A stretch of DNA of 34,005 nucleotides from NCBI GenBank assembly GCA_013288845.1, contig JABDBB010000012.1:1-34005 (forward strand), in the 5' to 3' direction. Below, piece after piece: positions 26,375 to 32,270 of this stretch. Every line of letters begins with the position of its first letter. The first letter of the stretch is position 1. The position numbers and the translations under genes are program-made. This DNA is from Chlamydiota bacterium (GTDB taxonomy: Bacteria > Chlamydiota > Chlamydiia > Chlamydiales > Criblamydiaceae). The notes beneath the pieces were generated by a model. That model had not been told where the DNA came from and ran no database searches. It saw nothing but the letters and a program-made list of their open reading frames with translations.

Positions 26375-26410
26375 ATTATACATCATTAAGTACTATTATT
26401 AATAGTAATT
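26375..26410 (-). promoter_or_regulatory. Promoter of the long Sel1 paralogue, shared block
   Basis: On the minus strand AATTACTATTA (26400-26410) is followed after 19 bp by a perfect TATAAT (26375-26380), 35 bp before the ATG. The same pair occurs before the two paralogues at 18-bp spacing. There is no TTGACA-like -35; the conserved CTATTA occupies that place. Confidence 0.65.
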
Positions 26411-26487
26411 ATTATATTTAAAAATATTTATTTTGTGTAGTGAAGGTGGTATTAAGAAAGTGCAAAGATAGGACCGGAAAAGCAACT

Positions 26488-27297
26488 TCAAGTAACTTTA
26501 TTTCCCTGATAGGTATTAGCTTTGTCGAAATCTTTGCTACAGCCTAATTCACCGAATTCATATACTTTACCAAGTCGAGTTTGCGCCACACCGGAATGAT
26601 TTGCAGCAGCTATAGTGTAATGATCAAGAGCCTTTTTATTATCTATTTCACAGCCTAAGTCATTACCGAATTCATATGCTCGAGCAAGGCGAACTCGCTC
26701 CTCAGCCGGATATTTTATAGAATTTGCTGCTTCAATATGATATTCAAGAGCTTTTTTCAGGTCTTGCCGGCAACCTAATTGACCCAATTCATATGCTTTG
26801 GCAAGCCGGAGCTGTGCATCCATGAGGCCTTGGTCTGCAGCTTTAAGATAATAATTAAACGCTTTTTTTTTGTCTTGCGAGCAATCTAATTCACCGCATT
26901 CATATGCTTTGGCAAGTCGTAATTGTGCCTTCGCATTATGGTTATCTGCAGCTACAATATAATGATGAAGGGCTTTTTTTTTGTCATACATTTCGTTGTA
27001 TTCGTCTTTTTCGTATAGACGGGCTAGGTTTAAGTTTCCGCTTGAATCATAAAGATCTTTCGCGGTAGGAGCAGGGGCATTTTTAAAGCATCCTCCTATT
27101 AAAGAAAGGAATTTCATGGCGGCGAATACGGCAATAACTATAGCCGGAATGATAATGGTAAAATAGGAGGTTACTATCGCTACGACTTTTGCCTTTGCCT
27201 TTTTATTACGTTCACTAAAACAAGGAGCATCTGCAAGAGGGTGAAAATACGCTTTATAAAGAGTGTTGGCTTTTCCGGAAAGTGAGAGGACCGTCAT
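26488..27297 (-). CDS. Membrane-anchored Sel1-repeat protein (short paralogue)
   Basis: 269 residues, with the same N-terminal module as its neighbours (SGKANTLYKAYFHPL then ASYF/TSYF-type hydrophobic segment) followed by five Sel1-like repeats. Four of these repeats carry the Cys variant (ELDC, QLGC, DLGC, ELGC). The repeats are most like the last four of the 524-residue paralogue, which suggests copying or loss of repeats from that gene. AAGGAAAAATC precedes the ATG. It has its own promoter block. Role unknown; protein-protein scaffold at a membrane is the family-based guess. Confidence 0.87.
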   Translation of the reverse strand: MTVLSLSGKANTLYKAYFHPLADAPCFSERNKKAKAKVVAIVTSYFTIIIPAIVIAVFAAMKFLSLIGGCFKNAPAPTAKDLYDSSGNLNLARLYEKDEYNEMYDKKKALHHYIVAADNHNAKAQLRLAKAYECGELDCSQDKKKAFNYYLKAADQGLMDAQLRLAKAYELGQLGCRQDLKKALEYHIEAANSIKYPAEERVRLARAYEFGNDLGCEIDNKKALDHYTIAAANHSGVAQTRLGKVYEFGELGCSKDFDKANTYQGNKVT

Positions 27298-27332
27298 GAT
27301 TTTTCCTTATTGTTAATATAATAATAAAAAAA

Positions 27333-27367
27333 ATTATACACCGGTTAACTATTTATTAATAGTAATT
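27333..27367 (-). promoter_or_regulatory. Promoter of the short Sel1 paralogue, shared block
   Basis: AATTACTATTA (27357-27367) and TATAAT (27333-27338) on the minus strand, 18-bp spacer, 35 bp before the ATG. A wider sequence (CTTTGCA-TTTCTTAATAC, AAATAAATATTT) is also conserved with the 26-kb copy, so the upstream region was duplicated with the gene. Confidence 0.65.
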
Positions 27368-27463
27368 ATTTATTCTTAAATATTTATTTTTATGCAAGGT
27401 TGTATTAAGAAAATGCAAAGATAATTATAAACCGGATGTGATTGAGTAAAGAAAATGATAATT

Positions 27464-27661
27464 CGCGCAGCGTTTGGAGTGCGGTGACTCGTCACCGCTT
27501 TGCCCTCGCATCGACTTGTCGATGCGCTTTCCAAAACTTAGAGAATTAATCTTTGAACGAAGTTCTGAATATCTATAAACATAAAATATCGCTTAAAACG
27601 CCTCGACAAGTCGATGCGAGGGCAAATCGGTGACGAGTCACCGCACTCCAAACGCTGCGCG
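27464..27661 (+). repeat. Palindromic repeat element, copy 4 (198 bp)
   Basis: Same architecture and core orientation as copies 1 and 2 (core CTGAATATCTATAAACATAA). Borders extend to AATTCGCGCAG on the left and CTGCGCGAATT on the right. Here the left arm, not the right, has the perfect CGCATCGAC-tt-GTCGATGCG palindrome. It lies between two Sel1-family paralogues in a 463-bp gap. The remainder of that gap holds the promoter of the 269-residue gene and a GCGACAAGTCACAGC fragment (about 27729-27743) resembling a decayed arm. Confidence 0.92.
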
Positions 27662-27760
27662 AATTCAATCACATCTTATATAACTAACTAATTATCAGTT
27701 ACTTAATTCATGTTAACTTAATGCGTATGCGACAAGTCACAGCATTAGGGTTAATAATAA

Positions 27761-28246
27761 TCATTCCCATTGAAACCATTTGTGCCAAAAAGTAGTTACT
27801 GAACGAATTGTTTCATCGCTCGGATAATTGTTTGTAATTGTTTTACTCAGATAATTCGTTGTATTACTGACAACTGTCTTTGCATTGCCCAAGAAGGTAG
27901 GTTTTCTTTGAGAAACGACTCTTTGATGAAAGGTTTTTGTAGGGATTGTAGGTTTTATTCCTTGATTTTTCCGGGTATTATTTAGTAAAACTTTTTGCGG
28001 GGGAAAATTATTTAAATCGGAAGGAGGTGCTTTTTTAAAGCGTCCTATTAAATATGAAAGAAGGTGCATGGCGGCATACACGGCAATAACCATGGCAGGA
28101 ATGATAACTGTAAAATAGGAGGCTACTATTAATACAACTTTGGCTTTTTCCCCCTTATAGCGTTGACTAAAATTTATATTTCCAAGAGGATGAAAATACC
28201 CTTCATAAAGGGAATTAGCTTTTTCGGAAAGAGATTGTGTTTGCAT
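27761..28246 (-). CDS. Paralogue of the Sel1 proteins with the membrane module only
   Basis: 161 residues. The N-terminal ~85 residues are nearly the same as in the 524-residue protein, including the hydrophobic stretch VIIPAMVIAVYAAMHLLSYL and the APPSDLNNF linker. The Sel1 repeats are absent and replaced by a basic, Thr/Asn-rich tail of about 75 residues with no recognised motif (TKTFHQRVVSQRKPTF, then TNYLSKTITNNYPSD). It may be a truncated copy whose repeats were lost, or a family member with another partner domain. AAGGAAAAATC precedes the ATG and the shared promoter block is present, so it looks expressed rather than a relic. Confidence 0.8.
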   Translation of the reverse strand: MQTQSLSEKANSLYEGYFHPLGNINFSQRYKGEKAKVVLIVASYFTVIIPAMVIAVYAAMHLLSYLIGRFKKAPPSDLNNFPPQKVLLNNTRKNQGIKPTIPTKTFHQRVVSQRKPTFLGNAKTVVSNTTNYLSKTITNNYPSDETIRSVTTFWHKWFQWE

Positions 28247-28281
28247 GATTTTTCCTTATATTTAATAAAAAAATAAATTAA

Positions 28282-28316
28282 ATAATACATTATTATCTAT
28301 TTTAGTAATAGTAATT
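28282..28316 (-). promoter_or_regulatory. Promoter of the module-only paralogue, shared block
   Basis: AATTACTATTA (28306-28316) and TATTAT (28282-28287) on the minus strand with an 18-bp spacer, 36 bp before the ATG. The -10 differs from its siblings at one position (TATTAT). Preserved spacing supports functional conservation. Confidence 0.6.
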
Positions 28317-28410
28317 AATAAATATAAAAATATTTATTTACAATATGTTGAATAAGAACTTTATAAAAGGCAGGATTATAGGGGAAATTTAAGAAAAGAC
28401 AGAGAAAAAA

Positions 28411-28450
28411 TTATGGATCGAATTTCGTGTATACAAAATCCGATCCATAA
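28411..28450 (-). terminator. Intrinsic terminator after the 26-aa gene
   Basis: On the minus strand TTATGGATCG and CGATCCATAA pair perfectly (10 bp) around a 20-base loop with inner ATTT/AAAT pairing. It is followed by TTTTTTCTCTGTCTTTTC. Placed 10 bp after the stop of the 26-aa gene. Confidence 0.75.
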
Positions 28451-28459
28451 AAAGTATTG

Positions 28460-28540
28460 TTAGATAATACCAAAAACTTTTAAGAGAATGATGACTAAGA
28501 AGGGAACTCCCAAAAGCCATAAAATAAACATTCTTCCCAT
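28460..28540 (-). CDS. 26-residue membrane peptide
   Basis: A very short gene encoding MGRMFILWLLGVPF... and ending KVFGII: basic start, then one hydrophobic helix across nearly the full length. Support is a strong Shine-Dalgarno (CGGAGG, 6 bp before the ATG) and a terminator on each side, which isolates it as a discrete unit or the tail of the csbD-like transcript. Such single-helix W-L-L-G-x-P peptides are common in bacteria but I cannot assign a role. Membrane-stress modulation is a guess from context. Confidence 0.6.
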   Translation of the reverse strand: MGRMFILWLLGVPFLVIILLKVFGII

Positions 28541-28557
28541 GACAAACCTCCGTTAAA

Positions 28558-28583
28558 AATCCAAGCTCCGAAGAGCTTGGATT
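28558..28583 (-). terminator. Intrinsic terminator after the CsbD-like gene
   Basis: AATCCAAGCTC-ttcg-GAGCTTGGATT read on the minus strand forms an 11-bp stem with a stable UUCG tetraloop, followed by TTTTAACGG. It lies 12 bp beyond the CsbD-like stop. The Shine-Dalgarno of the 26-aa gene begins right after the T-run, so read-through would also feed that gene. Confidence 0.85.
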
Positions 28584-28594
28584 GAATTTTCTGC

Positions 28595-28855
28595 TTAGAA
28601 TCTGTTGTTTTTGTGTGAAGAAGATCCCGGAGCGCATTTATCTTTATCGCAGCAGCAGGATTTTTCAAATGCGGCAAGTTCAGTTTCGGCTTTATCTTGG
28701 GCATAGCCGTATCGTGATTGAAGTTTGCCTAGCAAAGCTTCTTTTTTACCGTCTATTTCAGTTAAATCGTTATCGGTTAATTTGCCCCATTTTTCTTTCA
28801 CTTTACCTTTGTATTCGTGCCATTTACCTTCAAACATATTTTTGTTCATGTTCAT
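28595..28855 (-). CDS. CsbD-like stress protein with Cys-rich tail
   Basis: 86 residues from the ATG at 28855, chosen because TTGGAG lies 6-7 bp upstream; the frame stays open further upstream without a good start site. Residues 4-65 match the CsbD family (N-M-F-E-G-K-W-H-E-Y-K-G-K-V-K-E-K-W-G-K-L-T-D), small helical general-stress proteins of unknown mechanism. The last 20 residues, S-C-C-C-D-K-D-K-C followed by a Ser/His/Lys end, are not part of the usual family and resemble the Cys/Asp/Lys units of the 123-aa protein at 23791. It lies 40 bp after the BON-protein gene and is probably cotranscribed with it. Confidence 0.88.
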   Translation of the reverse strand: MNMNKNMFEGKWHEYKGKVKEKWGKLTDNDLTEIDGKKEALLGKLQSRYGYAQDKAETELAAFEKSCCCDKDKCAPGSSSHKNNRF

Positions 28856-28895
28856 AATAAACTCCAAGTTATTGATTGATAATAGTTTAAAAAAA

Positions 28896-29546
28896 TTAAG
28901 AGCGATCACTCATCATCAATTCGCTTTTCACAGATTTTACTCCGTCAATTTTTTGGATACCATCCATCAGTTTTTTCTGATCATCCATGCTTGCAACGGT
29001 ACCTTTTAGAGTAACAACACCGTTAGCAGTGTTTAAGGAAACGTCTTTATAACTATCCCAAACCCAGCCGGAGCTTACGTTATCGCGAATTTTTTTGTTC
29101 AATTGGTCATCAGCAGAAGTTGCATAAGTGTCTTGTGCAAATTTATGCATGTCTTTCATAGTGCTTTTTGACATAGGTTCCTGCACAATAAGTTGGCTGT
29201 TTAAAGTAATAACGCCATCGATATTGCGTATTTGCTTTTCCAGTTTAGCTTTATCGCTCCAAGTAGGAACGCTTCCTTTAATAGCGACAACACCGTTGTT
29301 CACTTCAATACTAACTTGATCATAACCTTTTGAGAACCAACCTGCTTTGATTTCATCGCGAACTTCTTGTGCTAATTGTTGGTCAGACATCCGGACTCTT
29401 CCGTTTTGCATAGAGCCGTTTTGCATTTGGCGCATGGTTGTAGTGTCTTGAGTTGCTCCTTGCTGAAAGTAATCAGCATGAGCGATAGATGCACAAGTTA
29501 ATGCTATTATACAGGATAAAAATCCGATAGATTTTTTATTAAACAT
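28896..29546 (-). CDS. Periplasmic protein with two BON domains (OsmY-like)
   Basis: 216 residues from the ATG at 29546, which has AGGGAGG 5 bp upstream (an earlier in-frame ATG lacks this). Residues 1-24 are a Sec signal peptide ending A-H-A. A Gln/Met-rich linker leads to BON domain 1 (55-122, VEVNNGVVAIKG type with conserved glycines) and BON domain 2 (146-213, LNTANGVVTLKG). BON pairs bind phospholipid surfaces and protect the envelope under osmotic stress (OsmY, DolP). First gene of a BON-CsbD-peptide cluster. The two domains are similar enough to reflect internal duplication. Confidence 0.93.
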   Translation of the reverse strand: MFNKKSIGFLSCIIALTCASIAHADYFQQGATQDTTTMRQMQNGSMQNGRVRMSDQQLAQEVRDEIKAGWFSKGYDQVSIEVNNGVVAIKGSVPTWSDKAKLEKQIRNIDGVITLNSQLIVQEPMSKSTMKDMHKFAQDTYATSADDQLNKKIRDNVSSGWVWDSYKDVSLNTANGVVTLKGTVASMDDQKKLMDGIQKIDGVKSVKSELMMSDRS

Positions 29547-29931
29547 AATTTCCTCCCTTTTTAATGATGACATAGCTAATACGCTACACGTTGAATATGG
29601 TTTCTTCGCTACTATGTTTTATAGACAATAGTTAAGCGCTTAAACATGAGCAGGATACTGCGTTGTGTATAGTCCGGATTTTGCAGAATTGAATGACAGC
29701 CCCGATCTCTTTTTTATCATGCTCTCATAATTCCTTGATAACACGGTTAACTAATTATTTAAAGGTTTTTAATAAATGCTTCATAATTAATAGGTTAATC
29801 AGATCTTATTTCGATTGAATAATTTAATTGACAGGTGTAATAAGATCGCTTACTTTGAAACTATCGCGGGGAAGTATCTATTGGGAGTTACTCTCTCTTC
29901 TTGAGTATGCAATTGCCTAAAGGAGGCTGTA
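29547..29931. other. Divergent stress-gene intergenic region
   Basis: A 385-bp AT-rich gap between the divergent BON and DUF3309 genes with no credible coding frame. It contains the plus-strand promoter at 29828-29856 and a 12-bp perfect palindrome TTAAGCGCTTAA (29632-29643), about 86 bp before the BON start codon, which could be an operator. The BON promoter itself is not clear; TTCAAT with a 16-bp spacer to TATACA on the minus strand is a weak candidate. Confidence 0.45.
29828..29856 (+). promoter_or_regulatory. Promoter of the DUF3309 gene
   Basis: A perfect TTGACA (29828-29833), a 17-bp spacer and TACTTT (29851-29856) form a good sigma-70-type promoter. The resulting leader is about 70 bases and ends in AAAGGAGG before the ATG at 29932. 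Confidence 0.6.
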
Positions 29932-30087
29932 ATGTTATATACTATTCTTATTGTAGTTTTGATTTTGTTATTAATCGGAGCCATTCCTACCTGGCCTTAC
30001 AGCGCAGGTTGGGGATATGGACCAAGCGGCGTGTTAGGGACTGTACTGATTATTCTTTTAATTCTTTTCCTTTTGGGAAGATTATAG
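29932..30087 (+). CDS. DUF3309-family small membrane protein
   Basis: 51 residues with the typical pattern of the family: an N-terminal hydrophobic helix (TILIVVLILLLIGAIP), the hallmark T-W-P-Y-S-x-G-W-G-Y-G-P-S-G loop, then a second hydrophobic helix ending L-L-G-R-L. AAAGGAGG lies 5 bp before the ATG, a promoter upstream and a terminator immediately downstream, so it is a complete one-gene unit. Function of the family is unknown; these small two-helix proteins are frequent near stress genes. A longer frame overlapping it on the same strand is only a shadow. Confidence 0.9.
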   Translation: MLYTILIVVLILLLIGAIPTWPYSAGWGYGPSGVLGTVLIILLILFLLGRL

Positions 30088-30092
30088 AGGTT

Positions 30093-30120
30093 TTGGAGTA
30101 GGAAGTTTTTCCTGCTCCAA
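30093..30120 (+). terminator. Intrinsic terminator after the DUF3309 gene
   Basis: TTGGAGTAGGAA-gttt-TTCCTGCTCCAA is a 12-bp stem with one G-U pair, followed by CTTTTTCT. Placed 5 bp after the stop codon. Confidence 0.87.
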
Positions 30121-30126
30121 CTTTTT

Positions 30127-30612
30127 CTACCGAACATACGACCAATCTAAAAAAGTTTCTCCGTCATAAGGCATGTAACCGTGAAATATTCGGGGATTGT
30201 CGTCAAAAACAAGAGGAAGGAATTTTTTATCCCCTTCCCAAATAGGTAACAGGGTGATGTCTTCTATATTCACCCATTCCAATGTTCCCTCTTCATTTTT
30301 TGTAAAAGGCTCGCCTGTGTAACTTTCAATTCTAAAAATAAATCCAAGCCAGCTTTCTTTTTTCGGACCGAAACCTGTCCAATTGATCGTCCCTCGCAAC
30401 ACCACCTCAGTGCAGATGATTCCGGCTTCTTCAAAAATCTCTCTTTGGATACAGGAATGAACATCTTCATTCGGTTCCATCTTGCCGCCCAATCCGTTGT
30501 ATTTTCCTATGTGATCGTCATCTTCTCTTCCGTTACGATGGACCAACAGCACTCGGCGCTTATCGGGAGAAAGAATATAACCTAAAGTTCCGACTATCGG
30601 TGTGTAGGGCAT
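30127..30612 (-). CDS. Nudix hydrolase (MutT/8-oxo-dGTP diphosphatase-like)
   Basis: 161 residues from the ATG at 30612 (AAGGAAA upstream); an in-frame start 54 bp earlier would add a non-conserved extension. The full Nudix box G-x5-E-x7-R-E-U-x-E-E-x-G-U is present at residues 43-65 (GGKMEPNEDVHSCIQREIFE). Likely hydrolyses an oxidised purine nucleotide or other NDP-X compound with Mg2+. The R-K/R-V-L-L-V-H-R-N start resembles MTH1/MutT-type enzymes, which clean the nucleotide pool. Convergent with the DUF3309 gene and divergent from the flavoprotein. Exact substrate cannot be read from sequence. Confidence 0.93.
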   Translation of the reverse strand: MPYTPIVGTLGYILSPDKRRVLLVHRNGREDDDHIGKYNGLGGKMEPNEDVHSCIQREIFEEAGIICTEVVLRGTINWTGFGPKKESWLGFIFRIESYTGEPFTKNEEGTLEWVNIEDITLLPIWEGDKKFLPLVFDDNPRIFHGYMPYDGETFLDWSYVR

Positions 30613-30707
30613 AATGATTTCCTTATTTTGTATGAAAATTGGCCTATATATTATCAAATAACTCACAATAAATGATATAAAAAATCAACCCTTACAACAG
30701 AGACGGC

Positions 30708-31703
30708 ATGGACGAAATCACCACTTTATTTACACGACGGGCAGGTATCCGATATCCTATCATTTGCGGGGCTATGTATCCCTGCAGTAATCCTGAACTT
30801 GTCGCAGCAGTTTCGGAATCCGGAGGACTCGGAATTGTACAACCGCTCTCTTTGACCTATGTACACGGTTATGAGATGAGAGAGGGGTTAAAATATATAA
30901 AAAGTCTGACCGATAAACCGTTCGGAATGAATATTATCGTAGAAAAATCTTCGGAGGTTTATGAAAAACGTATGCAAGAAGCCGTTGACATTGCTTTGGA
31001 AGAGGGATGTCGATTTTTTATCACTGCTTTAGGGAATCCGGCGTGGGTTGTCGAAAAAGTGAAAAAGCACGGAGGAGTTATATATCATGATGCTACGGAA
31101 AGAAAATGGGCTTTAAAAGCGCTGCAATATGGTGTAGACGGGATTATATGCGTAAATAACAGAGCCGGAGGACATGCGGGAACCCGTTCACCGGAAGAAC
31201 TTTTTGAAGAAATGTATGATTTAGGTGTTCCTTTGATTTGCGCAGGGGGAGTCGGGAAGCCGGAAGATTTTGTAAAGGCTCTTAAAATCGGATATGCAGG
31301 TGTACAAATGGGGACCCGATTTATTGCGACGAAAGAATGCAGTGAAAAGAGTGAGTACAAAGAGGCAATCATACAAGCCGGAGAAAAAGATATTGTATTG
31401 ACAGAGCGGGTGACGGGAATTCCGTTATCGGTGATTAAAACTCCGTACGTAGAAAAAATCGGGACGAAGTCGGGAGCGGGTGCTCGATTTCTTTTACGGA
31501 ATCGTTTTACAAAAAAATATATGCGTTTGTGGTACGCATGGAAAGCAATAAAAAATCTTAAAAAAATCAGCCTTTCGGGTTATTCGACAAAAGACTATTG
31601 GCAGGCGGGAAAAAGTGTGGAAGGAATTCACAAAATAGAATCGGTGAAGGAGATCATCACCGAATTTGTCGGGCTTTATCATGAACGATCTCTTACTGAG
31701 TAA
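30708..31703 (+). CDS. Nitronate monooxygenase / FabK-like FMN oxidoreductase
   Basis: TIM-barrel flavoprotein of 331 residues. Motifs: a start R-A-G-I-R-Y-P-I-I-C-G-A-M, the catalytic loop N-N-R-A-G-G-H-A-G-T (His156), FMN-phosphate site A-G-G-V-G (179-183) and G-V-Q-M-G-T-R-F (198-205). The His in GGHAG is the base used by nitronate monooxygenases and is also found in the related enoyl-ACP reductase FabK, so the two roles cannot be separated by eye. No fatty-acid synthesis genes are adjacent, which weakly favours the detoxification role. Weak Shine-Dalgarno. Divergent from the Nudix gene. Confidence 0.88.
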   Translation: MDEITTLFTRRAGIRYPIICGAMYPCSNPELVAAVSESGGLGIVQPLSLTYVHGYEMREGLKYIKSLTDKPFGMNIIVEKSSEVYEKRMQEAVDIALEEGCRFFITALGNPAWVVEKVKKHGGVIYHDATERKWALKALQYGVDGIICVNNRAGGHAGTRSPEELFEEMYDLGVPLICAGGVGKPEDFVKALKIGYAGVQMGTRFIATKECSEKSEYKEAIIQAGEKDIVLTERVTGIPLSVIKTPYVEKIGTKSGAGARFLLRNRFTKKYMRLWYAWKAIKNLKKISLSGYSTKDYWQAGKSVEGIHKIESVKEIITEFVGLYHERSLTE

Positions 31704-31790
31704 ATCTCTTTGATATCTCTTGTGATATATTCGTTCGAATTTTATTATTCTTATGAATATCAAAGCTTTACATACTAAAAGGAGTCAGTA

Positions 31791-32183
31791 ATGAAAAATA
31801 AAGGAATGAATTTAGCTTGGATTATGGCTAGTGATTTTCAAAAATCATTAAAATTTTATACAGAAGTTCTGGGCCTTACCCTGACCTCTCCTGTTCACCC
31901 TGAATTTGAATGGGCGGAACTGCAAGGTGAAGATGGAGCAATGATCGGATTAGGCGGCACTTCCTGCGCGGAATCTGCTGAAAAAGAAGCTACTCCCCAT
32001 GCGCCGGGAAAAAATGCGGTTCTTACTTTTACTGTCGATGACATCGAAGCATCACGTAAAGAGCTGGATGAAAAAGGGGTAAAATTGTTAGGCGATATCC
32101 AAGTCATTCCGGGGCATGTAAAAATGCAGCTGTTTTGTGACCCTGACGGAAATTTAGGGCAATTAGTGCAGTTGTTAGCATAA
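31791..32183 (+). CDS. VOC-family (glyoxalase/dioxygenase superfamily) protein
   Basis: 130 residues, one vicinal-oxygen-chelate module with two beta-alpha-beta-beta-beta units: N-L-A-W-I-M-A-S-D-F-Q-K-S-L-K-F-Y-T-E-V-L-G-L at the start and A-V-L-T-F-T-V-D-D-I-E-A-S-R-K-E-L in the second half, ending in the typical F-C-D-P-D-G-N-L-x-Q-L-V-Q. Likely a small metalloenzyme or binding protein; the first metal ligand is not the usual His, so a catalytic role is uncertain. AAAAGGAG lies 7 bp before the ATG. It lies 87 bp after the flavoprotein and before a terminator-like hairpin. Confidence 0.9.
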   Translation: MKNKGMNLAWIMASDFQKSLKFYTEVLGLTLTSPVHPEFEWAELQGEDGAMIGLGGTSCAESAEKEATPHAPGKNAVLTFTVDDIEASRKELDEKGVKLLGDIQVIPGHVKMQLFCDPDGNLGQLVQLLA

Positions 32184-32221
32184 CCCTGTTTTTAATTAAT
32201 TCGAATATACTTTTAAAAAAG

Positions 32222-32260
32222 ACTCTTTGTTGTTATCAAAATAATATAACAACAAAGAGT
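32222..32260 (+). terminator. 15-bp hairpin between the VOC gene and otsA
   Basis: ACTCTTTGTTGTTAT and ATAACAACAAAGAGT pair perfectly around a 9-base loop and are followed by TTTTATTATT. It ends only 10 bp before the otsA ATG. It can be the terminator of the VOC transcript and, if transcription reads through, a structure covering the otsA ribosome-binding region. Confidence 0.75.
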
Positions 32261-32270
32261 TTTATTATTC

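Noticed and set aside
7528..27661. CRISPR array from the repeated GC-rich units
   Set aside because: The units are far apart, inverted and self-palindromic, with no regular spacers and no cas genes.
29901..30101. 66-codon plus-strand frame overlapping the DUF3309 gene
   Set aside because: The 51-codon frame within it has the Shine-Dalgarno and matches the DUF3309 family; the longer one is a shadow.
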